A stretch of 64,000 nt of DNA from Brachycybe producta (GCA_036925085.1 JAUPFP010000092.1:434001-498000); one strand, 5' to 3'. Positions 13,901 to 23,954 are shown, numbered from the stretch's first letter. The notes: a model not told the origin generated them from the letters alone. Program-made: numbers and translations.

Positions 13901-16900
13901 TTTTCTCTTTTGAGTGTTTTATGAGTTTTGTTGGCTCAAGTCAAAGTCGTTTATCAAATGGATATTCAGAGCAGTAATTTGCACTTTCTAGGGACCAACA
14001 AAAAAAAAGCCGTGATGAATCAGACTGTTTAAAGATCCCTGGTTGTTGCTGTTGTTGCTGAAATTGGACATATACTACTATATAGAATAATAATATTATT
14101 ATATTAATGTAGCCAAGGTGGAGTCTTGGTAGTTAGCGTGGGTGGAGCTCCTCTTGGAAAGTATTTTCGAGATGTGTTCTCCAGAGACTTTTTTTTCCAC
14201 CTTGTTATATGGAAAGGGTTCTTCCCACCAAAACACATACTGTATAATAATAACAATAATACATTGATTCAATGCACGCCACAATACATTGTGTACAATG
14301 ATGAATTGATGATGAAATTCATACTTGACAGATCTGCATTTTATTATTATTTGTTAAACAAAACCTCAGTTTAACCTTAATTCTTATCAAAATAACACAT
14401 TAAATATGTAAATAGGACGGACACTAAAACTTTTAAAAAAAAAAACTTTTTAACCCCCTTTTTATTTTTGCGTTTGTTTTATTTACTTTTCTATTAACAA
14501 ATGTTTGAATTGTGTTGTGTGAAAAACTGACAAATTGTAGGTTAGAGTATTCTTCAGTCTGTCTTACTGAGATCTTTTTCAACTGCACAAAAAATTCAAA
14601 GTTTGTTAGAAACTGGAATTGTAAGTGAATGAATGTAACTTAAGAGTTGTCAACGGTTCGGAACCGGTTTGCCAGTATAGGTCGAACTGATAAAAACTGG
14701 TTCCGAACGGAGTAGATTCGGTTCGGTTCTACCCTTCGCCACCTATAAACTAATGTGCTGCGCAAATCTGCTATTGAATAATGGGAACCGGTTCGCCAAG
14801 ATATTCCACGAACTGATCACCCCTCGTATCGAAAAAATCGCGAACCGATTAAACCGGATAGAAACGGTTCGGTTCTTCCCGTTGTTAGCTGCACAAAAAT
14901 TCAAAGTTTGTTACAAACTGGAATTGTAAGCAAGCTTGACTGAATATGTTTAATTGTGCTGAAAGGATTTTCATGATGATACTTTGTAATAATATAATTA
15001 TATCTTCATAACAGACTTTATTGTTATTTGGGAGTCATTTTTATAATGTTGATGTTTTTACATAAACATTAAAAAAGTACATTTTTAAATTGCAATAATA
15101 AAGTTTATTTTTTAAATATATTGTCAAAATTGCTGATTATTGTTAAAATGCACCAACGTTTAGTGAAAAACAAAAACAAAAAAAAAAGTTGCTATTTTCA
15201 ATTTGCCATAAAAAGATTATAATATATAAAACGAGGGATTAAAGAAACCTCACAGACCTTTGTTGTTGTCGTAGCCTACGAGGCTACGACAGCCTTTTTC
15301 TTCTGAAAATATTTTTTAAAAAAAAAAATAACTAATTAACTACTGCTTGAACTAATTTGGATTTTGTATAATAGTGGTAATATATGAAACAAAAAATCCA
15401 TGTCTTAATCTTTTTCTATTCTTAAATTATTCCCTCCACATCGAATCCGTCTTAAAATTTAGCTCGTTTTCTCAATTCTTTGTCAAACAAGACTCTTTGT
15501 TGATTTGCAACAAAGGTCTAAAAATACTATTAGAAACACTTCGGCACAGTCAGTCACCTACTACATACACATATTCTAGTTTCTAACAATCTTTGAAATT
15601 GCACTGTCCACTGAACTGTATTAGCAAATTTACTGAATCATGGAAAAAACAATGGGATTCATCTTTCCTTAATTAATCCTATGTTGTTATTATTGTTGTT
15701 AGATTTGAAGTTGAAGAAGACATGAGGTTTCTTAATTTATATATTGTAGATTTTTATAACGTGGAATCAAGAGAATAGAGATTCATACAATAAAGATTTA
15801 TATAAAGTACTTTTTTAATAACTTAATAACAGGAAATGTGCCTATTTGATGTTAACAAAGACAAGTCTAAATATTTTTTTTTATTTTGTTCTGTCATCCA
15901 ATCAAAGAATTGATTCTTTAGAGTTTAGATGATTCAATGTCAATAAATAATTTTATTGTTTTAGATTAATGTGAAGAAAACTAAAAAGGGACAAAAGACA
16001 AAAAGTTATTATTAAATGTAATTCGGGAATATTACGAGAAAGAGAAACGAAACAAAATAATATTTTATAAAGCAAAATTTCATTATGAAATATTTAAAGA
16101 AAAAGTAGAAAAACCAGTTATGTTTTGAAAAAAAAATGAAGTGGAAAATATGTAAACTTGAAAAATGAGTTTCTTTTTGTGTGTGTGCTTTGATTATTTA
16201 ATGAAGTTCTTTCTTGAGACTGTTTTAACAAGTTGAGCGAATTTTTGGCTCTTTGAACTCGAACTCTGTTTATTCTGTCTAAAAATGCATGAGAAACTGG
16301 AAAGTATTTTAGATACTAGAAGGGTAGCGAAGTCACTCAAAGGTATTTTCATGTTGATATATTTTAAAATAAGCTTTATATATTTGAGTTTAAAAAATAA
16401 CTTTGCAAGAAGCCAGGAAGGCATGTGACAGAGGGACAAGAATGCAATTGCATCATGCGAAATGCATTGTCAAAACCCAAAGATATAAACCGTAATTTGG
16501 CTAATGTGTTTTGGTGCAGCTGAATATAAGTCAGTTTGAAAATAACCCAGCACTGCCATCAGATGATATTTTTTAAATTATAATTTTCTAAAAAGTTCAT
16601 TTTGAAATATATCAGCGTGAAAATACTGTGAAGTGATTCAGCTGCCTTTCTAGTTTCTAACACTAGTCAGAGTTCATAAGTCAGTTGTTAATAAAATATC
16701 TCTTAAGTGTATTTCAAAGAGTCAGAAGATAAAAAAAAAAACTAAACTAAAATAAATATTCCTAAATGTGATTAAAAAAAACTAATAAAAAATACTGGCC
16801 TCATCTTAAATTCTTAATGTTTTACTCAACTGTAATTAACTATTAATTATATTATTACTTATTAACCCCATATCCTTGTCAATCGATGACCAACGAAATG

Positions 16901-18567
16901 TCAGAAATAATTCCGCCCTCTTTGTCTGTTATTATGTGAAACAGACACTTTTATATATAAATAAATGATTAAGTGTCAAGAGTTAAATGTGTGATGCACG
17001 CAATCACAGAATGTGTGCTTCTGAATTAATACATTTAAATCTTTTAACTTGATTTAATTAAACAGAAATGAACGGAAAAAAGTACATCTAAGTACTTCCA
17101 AGTAATTTCAGAAGGTTAGAAGTCTATAATATTTTGTGGGGAAAAAAATTTAAGCCTAGCTCCCACATTTTTATAAGTGAGCCCAGCCCAGCCCATTAGG
17201 ACCATAAAGCCCATCATTAGATCCACGATCCTTATTGTAAAATCACACTAGGTCAACACACTCACCAGACCCATGCAGCCCACAAAACCCACTGTTTTGT
17301 CTCATTATAAAATTGCCAACTTAAAAGCCGTGGCACACAGACCACTTTTGAGTTTGTTGGGTTCGACTGTAAAATGTTGTCGCAGGTGGCCGGGTTGTGG
17401 TTGACATAGCATTGCTATATGGAAAGGTGTGCCGACCTTTGCGCACAATCGAGCGGCTTCTAGAGTCGAAAACGACCACCGGCGGGGAGGGGCTCTTGTT
17501 CCATGTATATTATTATGAAAAGGTGTCGGACTTTTGTACACGAGCTACACGCCGACTTTAATTTTGCAGCCGAACTTGACCACTGAAAGAGTGGTTCGTG
17601 TGCCAAGGCAGTTAAGCTCAGCTTAGTCCAGTCTACGAAAAATTTATTTCGAAAAATAAAAGAATGAAAATTCTACTAAGTGATTTTGTTAGTGTTCTAT
17701 TTTTTAATGCACTTTCAATTTCTTCTTGAAGAACTTTTTTTCTTAAAACTTAAAGTAATCAAGAGTTGAGAGTTAACTGTACATAAAACATCTTAACAAA
17801 AACATGCCAAATTGAGTTTTTTCTTCTTCTTCTGAATATCAATTTACCTTTATCCTGAGTCTAGTCGATGTCTGCATTTCGACCCGTACGTGCACCACGT
17901 GCGCGTCGTCTCCATATCGCGATGGGACGTGCAACTTAGCAAGTGGCATTTCCCATCCATCCAGAAATTGTTCTTCGGGTCCCGACACGACATAGCCGTA
18001 GTTTGAAGGATAAATGCAGGATGGAATTTCATATGGTTCACTATGGTTATTGGAATCACTTTTATCTCCAATATTTCGTTTTAGTCTGTTCTTTTGAACA
18101 TAATCTGAATAAGTTTCTCCATTCTGACTATGAGGAATATCCTTACCACCAGGTTCCTGAACATTCTTGATTTCTCGTGATGGGTACCAACAACATCCTC
18201 GTTGTCTACATCGAGATTCACTAACTCCAGCCTCGGGATAACAGTCTAGTTTTTCTAAAGTTGAGGATTTTTTTAAGTCGTTGGTGGTTGGACATTTAGG
18301 TTTCCAGTCCGCCTGTACAATGGGAAGTATCAGTTTTGCATGTTTGACATCAGAACTGGACTCTCCATCAGAACGCCTTGCAAAGTACAAGGGTAAAAAT
18401 ATGATACATGCCAAGAGTATTAGAATGACAATAATCCAGGCAGTAACTTTAGTACGACCGGTGAAATTGTCGTGCCAACGACGTTGGCGCATTTTCAGTG
18501 TCAATGACGATGACCTCTCGGAAGAGGACGTCGGAGATAAAGCCGCTGGAGAACTTGAAACTCCCAT
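791..18567 (-). CDS. GH31 alpha-glucosidase-like membrane protein, 5' part (7 exons)
   Basis: Coding exons in transcript order: 18567-17848, 6282-6101, 4499-4325, 4221-4125, 1454-1339, 1256-1155, 1036-791. Together they give 1638 nt, or 546 codons, in one open frame. Residues 1-42 are a Ser/Arg-rich cytoplasmic tail, 43-63 a single membrane anchor (type II), and 92-191 a P-type trefoil with six Cys (C92, C109, C120, C125, C126, C184). The GH31 N-terminal beta domain and the start of the (beta/alpha)8 barrel follow ([23 protein letters not shown]). The order matches lysosomal acid alpha-glucosidase and the intestinal maltases, which release glucose from alpha-1,4 glucans. The catalytic nucleophile and acid/base exons would lie left of position 1. 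Several conserved positions differ: the first Asp of the barrel DxD motif is Gly477, and the usual YG(L/F)GE/GLAE stretch reads HGFE. Activity is therefore uncertain. Family assignment is firm; substrate is inference. Confidence 0.9.
1155..1256 (-). CDS. GH31-like gene exon 6
   Basis: Residues 431-464, phase 0 at both ends. It encodes [19 protein letters not shown], the first barrel strand (PPYWALG motif). The donor GTATCG is the weakest of the gene, so the last few residues are less certain. Confidence 0.85.
1339..1454 (-). CDS. GH31-like gene exon 5
   Basis: Residues 392-430. The acceptor is CTATATAG, chosen over a second AG 12 bases further on (before position 1442), because only this one keeps the frame open. 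The donor is GTACAG. It encodes [19 protein letters not shown], close to the GGILDFYxFLG consensus of the family. Confidence 0.9.
1690..1855 (-). repeat. fold-back family A, single arm
   Basis: Contains AAAAGCTTATTTTAAAATAT, then CTTCTAGTTTCTAAAACACT and the outer end TTTACACTTTCAAA. It is one inverted arm of the family that is complete at 13250-13606. Confidence 0.7.
1935..2205. repeat. fold-back family B, both arms
   Basis: The left arm begins TTTAGAAACTGGAAGAGTAA and the right arm ends TTACTCTTCTAGTTTCTAA. It is an inverted pair with an AT-rich centre. Confidence 0.6.
3251..3296 (-). repeat. repeat end with GTGTTA motifs
   Basis: TTTCGTGTTATCCGATTTT and GGTTTTCACTGTA recur at 30025-30083 and, inverted, at 36745-36810. 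This looks like the end of an unidentified element. Confidence 0.5.
3425..3726. mobile_element. hAT-type MITE with 8-bp target duplication
   Basis: Inverted ends CAGGGGCGGATTTAC and GTAAATCCGCCACTG, plus an inner inverted GCCTAGGG...GCGGCAAA pair, flanked by perfect direct repeats ATTGCTAA (3417-3424 and 3727-3734). The ends and 8-bp duplication fit hAT transposons. There is no transposase, so it is non-autonomous. The target was a 26-bp tandem repeat (ATGTGAAGAAGAATCTAC...). Confidence 0.88.
4125..4221 (-). CDS. GH31-like gene exon 4
   Basis: Residues 360-391 plus one base; acceptor TTGAACAG, donor GTAAGA. It encodes the [16 protein letters not shown] strand, equivalent to the FYLALEDGGSAHGVFLL segment of acid alpha-glucosidase. 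Confidence 0.9.
4325..4499 (-). CDS. GH31-like gene exon 3
   Basis: Residues 301-359; phase 2 in, phase 0 out; donor GTTAGA. It contains [18 protein letters not shown], the hallmark region before the GH31 barrel. The motif usually reading YGxGE or GLAE is HGFE here. Confidence 0.92.
4500..6100. other. intron 2 of the GH31-like gene
   Basis: AT-rich sequence without a supported exon or recognisable element. It holds a T-run of 17-18 bases near 5726-5743. Confidence 0.5.
6101..6282 (-). CDS. GH31-like gene exon 2
   Basis: Residues 241-300 plus two bases. The acceptor is TTTATTCAG, the donor GTAAGT. The exon joins exon 1 in phase 0 and carries the N-terminal beta-sandwich, including VPFGLQVRR and ETGTV, typical of GH31. 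Confidence 0.92.
6383..6401 (+). repeat. G homopolymer (19)
   Basis: Nineteen consecutive G in intron 2-side DNA of intron 1, next to a short AT alternating run. It could form a G-quadruplex. Confidence 0.9.
7331..7490 (+). repeat. fold-back family A, single arm
   Basis: Outer end TTTTAAAGTGTGAACATC, then GTTTTAGAAACTAGAAGGGT and ATAAGCTTTTTATGTG; no partner arm nearby. Confidence 0.7.
7915..7945 (+). repeat. ATA microsatellite
   Basis: About ten uninterrupted copies of a three-base AT unit. Confidence 0.95.
8674..8805. mobile_element. short MITE with GGCYGTATTCT ends
   Basis: Inverted ends GGCCGTATTCTAAAACG and TCAGAATGCAGCC. Related sequence with AGTGAAACTTAAACAAAGC lies at 21630-21770 and, inverted, at 25400-25510 in a COG6 intron. 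Confidence 0.5.
9576..9786. mobile_element. hAT-type MITE with 8-bp target duplication
   Basis: Inverted ends CAGGGCCGGATCAGCC and GGCTAATTCGGCCCTG are flanked by perfect ACTATTCA repeats (9568-9575, 9787-9794). It is 211 bp and non-autonomous. Confidence 0.88.
12120..12345. mobile_element. GTTTCCACT-end MITE, short copy
   Basis: The left end AAGGATTGTTTCCACTCA and the right end TAAGTGGAAACATACCTT are inverted. Same family as 31449-32258, 37992-38614 and 59724-60716. Confidence 0.55.
13250..13606. mobile_element. fold-back family A, complete copy
   Basis: The left arm runs TTTTAAAGTGTAAACGCC, TATAAACTAGAAG, TATTGATATCTTTTAGAATA and AGCTTTTTATG. A loop with TTTAAGCAGACGATA follows, then the right arm in reverse complement (AAGCTTATTTCGAAAG, ACCCTTCTAGTTTCTAAAAC). 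Arms are about 160 bp. No coding capacity. Confidence 0.75.
14651..14884. mobile_element. GAACCG-rich inverted-repeat element
   Basis: Ends CAACGGTTCGGAACCGG and CCCGTTG in inverted order, with internal repeats of GAACCGGTTYGCCA. It is flanked by direct repeats of about 50 bp (TTCAAAGTTTGTTA at 14590 and 14895), which belong to fold-back family B. Confidence 0.55.
15268..15290. repeat. short perfect hairpin
   Basis: GTCGTAGCC, five bases, GGCTACGAC. No function can be assigned; it is not in a gene 3' end. Confidence 0.6.
16270..16400 (+). repeat. fold-back family A, single arm
   Basis: TTTAGATACTAGAAGGGTAG, TTTTCATGTTGATATATTTT and AATAAGCTTTATAT are present. A partner-like arm lies at 16590-16665. 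Confidence 0.6.
17328..17609. mobile_element. inverted-repeat MITE, GCACAC-end family
   Basis: The left end GCCGTGGCACACAGACCACT is matched by the right end AGTGGTTCGTGTGCCAAGGC in inverted orientation. A related element lies at 25511-25715. It lacks coding capacity. Confidence 0.65.
17848..18567 (-). CDS. GH31-like gene exon 1 (anchor and trefoil)
   Basis: This exon encodes residues 1-240 and ends in phase 0 at a GTAAAT donor. The start at 18567 is the first ATG of this frame. The frame stays open a little further upstream, so an extra upstream exon cannot be excluded. The trefoil loop between C126 and C184 is 57 residues, against roughly 17 in human acid alpha-glucosidase, and contains an R-L-K-R tetrad at 161-164. 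Confidence 0.9.
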
Positions 18568-18604
18568 CCATAGGCAGACACCTACTGTCAGCGTATAAGT
18601 TAGA

Positions 18605-18612
18605 TATTTATA
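18605..18612 (-). promoter_or_regulatory. possible TATA box of the GH31-like gene
   Basis: The minus strand reads TATAAATA 38 bases before the chosen ATG. If used, transcription would start about 10 bases before the ATG, an unusually short leader. The AT-rich background makes a chance match quite possible. Confidence 0.25.
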
Positions 18613-19517
18613 TGGAAGTAATAAGTAACCAACCGGTTTTCAATCAGGAAGTTGTTACAATAGCTTGGAATAATATATTTCATGCTGTTTTCTACAACAA
18701 CTTTGAAGTCAGCTGTAAAATGGTGTACAACCTCTTTTAACAACAGCCAAGTGGTGTTTTAAGTTTGTAGTTGGTTTAATGCAGCTTACACAATAATACC
18801 ACGTGTGTGTTGTGTGTGTGTTTTTGTTTTTCAAGGCTGTAACTTGGATTCTTGCCAAGAATATTTAATACACTTTGCTCGTCGTGGTCTCTTTTTTTGT
18901 TTCCAATCTGACGTATTGCACGAGTTCGACCAATTGCGTGCAAAATACATGATAATACAATATTCAGACTTATTATCATAATGTACAGTTTAATAATTTG
19001 ATTGCACTGACTGAATATAGGCATACAGAGTGGCTTAGAAGCAGCAGGGTTGTTAGGTATATAGGCTATGGAAAAAATAAATAACAACCAATATTATAAT
19101 GAATTGAATTATAAAATTTAATTATATATATATATATATTTTTAAATAAAGTTTGCAGCCAAGTTGTACGGTTGCTAAAAGTGAAAATAGGCATAATGTT
19201 GAATTAGATATTTGCAAACATTGCAGTTATTAGCTTATTATGAAGTAAGGTGTTGTTGCTTCACCCATATTACAGACAGCTTTAGCAATATTTATATTTA
19301 AGAAGAAGAAAAAAAACTCTTGTCAAGTTGAGAGAACATAATATTTAATTATAACAAAATTCATGTTTAAAAATAATTTAGTAACGGTAATTTGCAATTG
19401 TGTAAATTATAGTAATTAAAGCTTTTAGTAATAACTAATAATTAAAGCAAAAAAAGAATTATGATTTTTGCACTAAAATATTTTTTTTTCAAGACTGACG
19501 TTTTAGGTTAACTCTGG

Positions 19518-19591
19518 CCTCAAACCATTGATTGAAAAAATATAAAGGTGTATGCATACACCTTTATATTTTTTCAATCAATGGTTTGAGG
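19518..19591. repeat. perfect 74-bp palindrome
   Basis: CCTCAAACCATTGATTG... runs to a centre at 19554/19555 (TATG|CATA) and returns as its exact reverse complement, with no spacer and no mismatch. Confidence 0.97.
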
Positions 19592-19695
19592 TAATTATCT
19601 GCTGATTATGGTAATTATCTGCAGTAACAAGTTACTTCTCTATCCTAATCTAGTTGGGATGAACCTCATGAGGTTCATCTGAACTTCTGAATCTG

Positions 19696-19797
19696 AATTT
19701 TAAACTTTGTAAAAGGTATGGTAATTATCTGCAGTAACAAGGTACTTCTTACTTGTTACTGCAGATAATTACCATACCTTTTACAAAGTTTAAAATT
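19696..19797. repeat. hairpin with 46-bp perfect arms
   Basis: Arms 19696-19741 and 19752-19797 are exact reverse complements (AATTTTAAACTTTGTAAAAG outward end) around a 10-base spacer. The inner GGTAATTATCTGCAGTAACA is also repeated directly at about 19610-19632, which ties this hairpin to the palindrome just before it. Confidence 0.95.
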
Positions 19798-19919
19798 ATA
19801 GAAAGGTTTTACAGTTGCAGATGTTCGCAAACGTTTCAATGTAAAAGAGTGGGCGTAAAATGAGTAAAATTCAACGTGGTGTGAACGCAACTTTATTGTT
19901 AGTTTTATATTTACATTTT

Positions 19920-20305
19920 AAGGCTAGTATACATTGGGATACTTTGTGGCAAAACAATGTCGCATGACTGTCGCGACATATTGTTGCAGGACAGAATTGA
20001 GAAACGCGATACAGTCCCGAAACATTATTCTGTGTCCACACCTAAACTGAAAATTCTCGATAAGATTTAAATTTTTTTTCAAGGTCCACATCATAGCTCC
20101 TACGCTTTTCAAAGTTAAAACGCAACTGAAGTCTTTGTTTATGTTTCAGAAAACGTCGAGATTTAAAATGTTTGCACAACATTGTGTACGTGTTTTCAAT
20201 TGTGATGGGAAAACCAGAAACTTGTTTCGCGACTGTCGCGATACAATTGCGATACAGTCCCGAAACATTGTTTCGCCACAAAGTAACCCAGTGTGTACTA
20301 GCCTT
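19920..20305. mobile_element. MITE with ~40-bp inverted ends
   Basis: The left end AAGGCTAGTATACATTGGG mirrors the right end CCCAGTGTGTACTAGCCTT, with TACTTTGTGGC continuing the match. Internal repeats of CTGTCGCGA and CGATACAGTCCCGAAAC. Target duplication not resolved. Confidence 0.75.
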
Positions 20306-20314
20306 TATAGAAAA

Positions 20315-20465
20315 TTGACGCCCAGCCCACCAAGCCCAGACAGCTTCAAAACCCAGCATACATATGAAGCCCATAAAGCCCGCCAGGCCCACACAAAGCC
20401 AAAGGGGCTAATTTTCATAAAATTGCAAGCCCAGAAGAGCCCAGCCCATGAGCTTTATGTAGGCC
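20315..20465 (+). repeat. degenerate GCCCA minisatellite
   Basis: Irregular copies of GCCCA with 6-12 base spacing (CCCAGCCCACCAAGCCCA...). Same family as 17180-17285 and 54641-54831. Confidence 0.6.
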
Positions 20466-21029
20466 TTTAAGTTAGTAATTCAACATTAATTTATATCTGA
20501 ATTAGTTCGAAATCTGAAGTAAATGCCATAATGTGTCACTCATAATGAAATGACAATTTTATTAAAAATTGAAAACATTTTTTTTATCAATCAGTAAAAT
20601 CTTATTTTTGTTGTTTACAGATTATGAATGAACAAGAATGGATAATTAATTGGTTTTCTGTTGGTGAATAAGTTTCAATTTCAATTTATCTTCCTTCCTT
20701 TTATTCTGGAAGAAATTTCAAATGTGAAAGCCAATGAATTATGATAAAAGCAAAAAAATCGTAAGGTTTATTTTTTGTTCAATTACATATTTCCTTTCCA
20801 AAGTTATTTTCCATGTGAGTGCTTGTTAAACAATTAACATAATCATGTAGATAATATATGCAAATTGCCAGACCTTGTTATTCTGTCCTTGATTTTCAAA
20901 ATTATTGGTGGAAAGCAAATTTAAAGTGGGCCACATGTAACCTAATGGTAAGAAAAGGGTTAGGAGTTGTAAAAAAAATAATGTACAATGAAAAAGTATT
21001 TTCGATAAAAAACTAATTAGTGATCACTA

Positions 21030-21284
21030 GGGCTTGGGTTTTTATGCAATATCAAGCGAATGTTTCTCAATCTGTGGCACAAGAGCCAATTGTGAATTTT
21101 TCAATCAAAAACACTGGTTAGAGGTTAGAGCTCTAGTTGATCATTGACAGTAACCAAATCCCCGAGCCCTTTTTGATTAGAAAAAGCATAATTGCAGTTG
21201 TTCTAATGATGAATTACTTCACATTTGGCACTTGGGCCACAAATTGAGAAACATTTGCTTGATATTGCATAAAAATCCGAGCCC
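21030..21284. mobile_element. TA-flanked Tc1/mariner-like MITE
   Basis: About 50-bp inverted ends (GGGCTTGGGTTTTTATGC; GCATAAAAATCCGAGCCC) bounded by TA on both sides (21028-21029, 21285-21286). Closely related to 57509-57811. Confidence 0.85.
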
Positions 21285-21847
21285 TAGTCATCGCTCTACA
21301 TTGTAGAAAATAAGTAGACGAATTAGGAGCTTCGTCTATGGAGCTTGCTGTTGCATGGCTGAGTATTGCGAATTTATGGTAGAACTAAGACTGCTCACAG
21401 ACGTTCAGTTTTAGCTTGGCAATCCTGGCTTGCCAATCTAAAAATTGTTTGTGTCTTCTGTGCGTGTGGTAGATTTTGTAGACTTCGATCCAAGTTTTAT
21501 TGCTGTTCATTCTTGGCTCAAAGAATTTGTTCAATCAGAAATCTAATCCAACGTTTGGAGTGAACTGTATAACTTTTAAGAATATGGCCGTAAAACTTTC
21601 GTCAAATTGATGTCAAAACGAAATAAAGACGTCCATATTCTAAAAGGTTGCTAAAGAAAAGTGAAACTTAAACAAAGCAGAACTTAAAATCTCATCATAG
21701 ATTTACTATAGAGAGGTTTGACTTAAGTCATGTTTTAAGTTTAACTTTATATTAAGTAAAGTTTTTGAACATGGAGATAATTTTTTTTTTACTGAAAAAA
21801 TATTATTTTGTATCGAGACAAATAGTTCAATCATTTTTTTCTTTCTC

Positions 21848-21853
21848 TTTATT
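21848..21853 (-). terminator. COG6 polyadenylation signal
   Basis: AATAAA on the minus strand, about 100 bases after the COG6 stop codon. It is the first such hexamer downstream and gives a short 3' untranslated region. Confidence 0.6.
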
Positions 21854-21954
21854 AAATCTCACATTTAATTAATTACCATAATGAAATCTTAAGAAGAGAT
21901 ATATTACATCAGAACATAAACAAAAATTTTAACAAATGAAGTCTCCGAATGTCT

Positions 21955-22102
21955 TTATATAATTAATTCGCGAACGTGTTCTGGAGTTCGAGGAACCAAA
22001 TTAGACGGATCGGAATAACCGTTCGCAACATCAAATATGGCTGCGTAGATTTGCTCGTAAGAACTGCAAACGAGCTCCATTGATTTACGGCGTAATAGTT
22101 GC
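21955..22102 (-). CDS. COG6: COG6 exon 15 (terminal)
   Basis: Encodes [20 protein letters not shown] and the C-terminal [10 protein letters not shown], then TAA at 21957-21955. This matches the human ELVCRAYGEVYAAV and SPQQVQTLLS ends. Confidence 0.95.
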
Positions 22103-23923
22103 CTATTTTAGTAATTTAAAATGTTAAGTGTTAAAAATTACAACAACAAAAAAATGTATTTAAATGAAACTTAGTTAATTTAACCTGAGATTTGCACTTT
22201 GCAAAAGCCCATGTTGTGAAATGATTAAACTATCGGGTGATGATAAGAAACCGTCAAATTTAGTCTGAAAAAAAAACAAGCCAAGAAAACCAAAATCAAA
22301 TCGAAATTGTTTGAATCGACGATTTTCGCACGATGTTAAGAGAGACAAAAATACCATAGCAGATTTAACAGCCAGTGTATCGACACCCGCTTGATGCGAT
22401 AAAGCTCCATCTTTTGGTTGGTGTTGTTGAATGGCCGCGTAAAATGGTCCCAATCCGGTATGTGATAAAATGGCTGACACCTGCTCACTTATGAGTGTAT
22501 CTAAATGGGCATCCATCTTATAGTTTCATAAAGAAAAGATGTTGCGTTATTATGATTTAATTCTAAACCACAATCAAATATTATCTGGACTGAGAAATCA
22601 GGGAACTTTACCAAACAACAAAAATAATCATAGTAATTAATAAGGCTCGGATTTTTATGCATAATCAAGCAAATGTGTCTCGATTTGTTGCTCAAGTGCC
22701 AACTGTGAAGTAATCATCATCATCATCATCATCATCAGAGCAACTGCGATTATGGCTTTTTATAATCAAAAAGGTTAGTTAGAGGCTAGATGTCTGGTTA
22801 CTATACGTTTTCTAGCCACTAACCAGTGTTTTTGATTAAAAAAAAGGTCATTTTTTTTTCTTCCCGAATTTGTTTCCCGATTTTCGTATATTTTTAATCA
22901 CTCGAATTTGGCCATTTTATGGTTCCCGAATTTCTCAGCCCTTTTTATTAAAAAAAATACTTGAGCTTGAAGCATCTCGAGACGTTGGTCCGTATACTGA
23001 AACAATGCGAGCGTGCTTTGTATATGGTAGACGCAGTTGATGAGGAATGCGGCCATGTCGGCCGGATTTAATTTAGATGCCGAAAGTACACAAACTTGAA
23101 GCAATGGATCAATGACACAAGTTAAGATCTAAAACGGAAAAAAACAAACGTTTTAGACTTTTTTTTTTAGAATAAAGATTAGCACAAGTTGCACAAACCT
23201 GTGTAAAATCTTTCTGTTTGTTTTCTGGTGAAACGACTGAAGAATCGTGACAAGCTAAGATTTCTCTTAGCAGAGACAGAGTTTGAATTAATGCTTCCGT
23301 TGGACCTAAATCCATCGGTGGCAACTCGATCTTTAAAAAAAAAACGAAAAATCATTTTTATCCCAATACAATTTTCAATCAGGAGATTATTTGTGTTTCG
23401 TACTTTCTCGAGAAGTCGCGTCATGTAGCACTGAACACTATTCAAGAACATTTTATTTCCCAACGTATTCATTTCGTCCATTGTTGCGAGCAGAGTCGTG
23501 TTATCCGACAAAGAAACTTGTCTGAATTACAATGAACGGCATTTTGTAAACGTGATTTTACGTTAACAGTATTTTTTAGAATAAAAGATCGAGATTTACT
23601 TAATGGTAACGTAATAGAATTTCAATAGATTGGCAACTCTGTATAGAACAACTGCTCCCGGTTCGGACACGATCACTTGTTCCACTCGCACTCTGAGAGG
23701 ACGGCAAACACTTTCCATGATGTGACTTAAAGATGGACTGATTTGTTCTTCAAAAGCTAATTGCAAGCAAATTATATTTTGATTACCAATTGGGTATATT
23801 CGAATAAGAAGTATTTAAATATTTATGCCATGGTCTCAATGTTCGTACATAATTAGGACCTTAGGTCCAGGGGCTTGACAAAAAAAAGCGATTTTCAAAG
23901 TTCACTTAAATAAAAGTGTAGTA

Positions 23924-23954
<31 letters not shown>

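Larger units (their letters stand above)
6283..17847. other. intron 1 of the GH31-like gene (11.6 kb)
   Basis: The intron lies between the anchor/trefoil exon and the glycosidase exons. It holds a G-run, an ATA microsatellite, a hAT-type MITE (9576-9786), fold-back arms, other inverted-repeat elements (8674-8805, 12120-12345, 14651-14884, 17328-17609) and much plain AT-rich DNA. No coding exon is convincing in it. Confidence 0.6.
18568..21847. other. intergenic region between the GH31-like gene and COG6
   Basis: 3.3 kb without a supported exon. It contains a TA run (19123-19139), two hairpins (19518-19591, 19696-19797), a 386-bp MITE (19920-20305), a GCCCA-rich stretch (20315-20465) and a TA-flanked MITE (21030-21284). 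Confidence 0.6.

Noticed and set aside
19924-20470. Overlapping frames of 60-116 codons on both strands
   Set aside because: They lie within the inverted-end MITE and the GCCCA stretch and have no recognisable domain.
21366-21563. 65-codon Cys-rich frame between the GH31-like gene and COG6
   Set aside because: Not recognisable, adjoining frames are full of stops, and it lies beside a MITE; possibly a decayed transposon.
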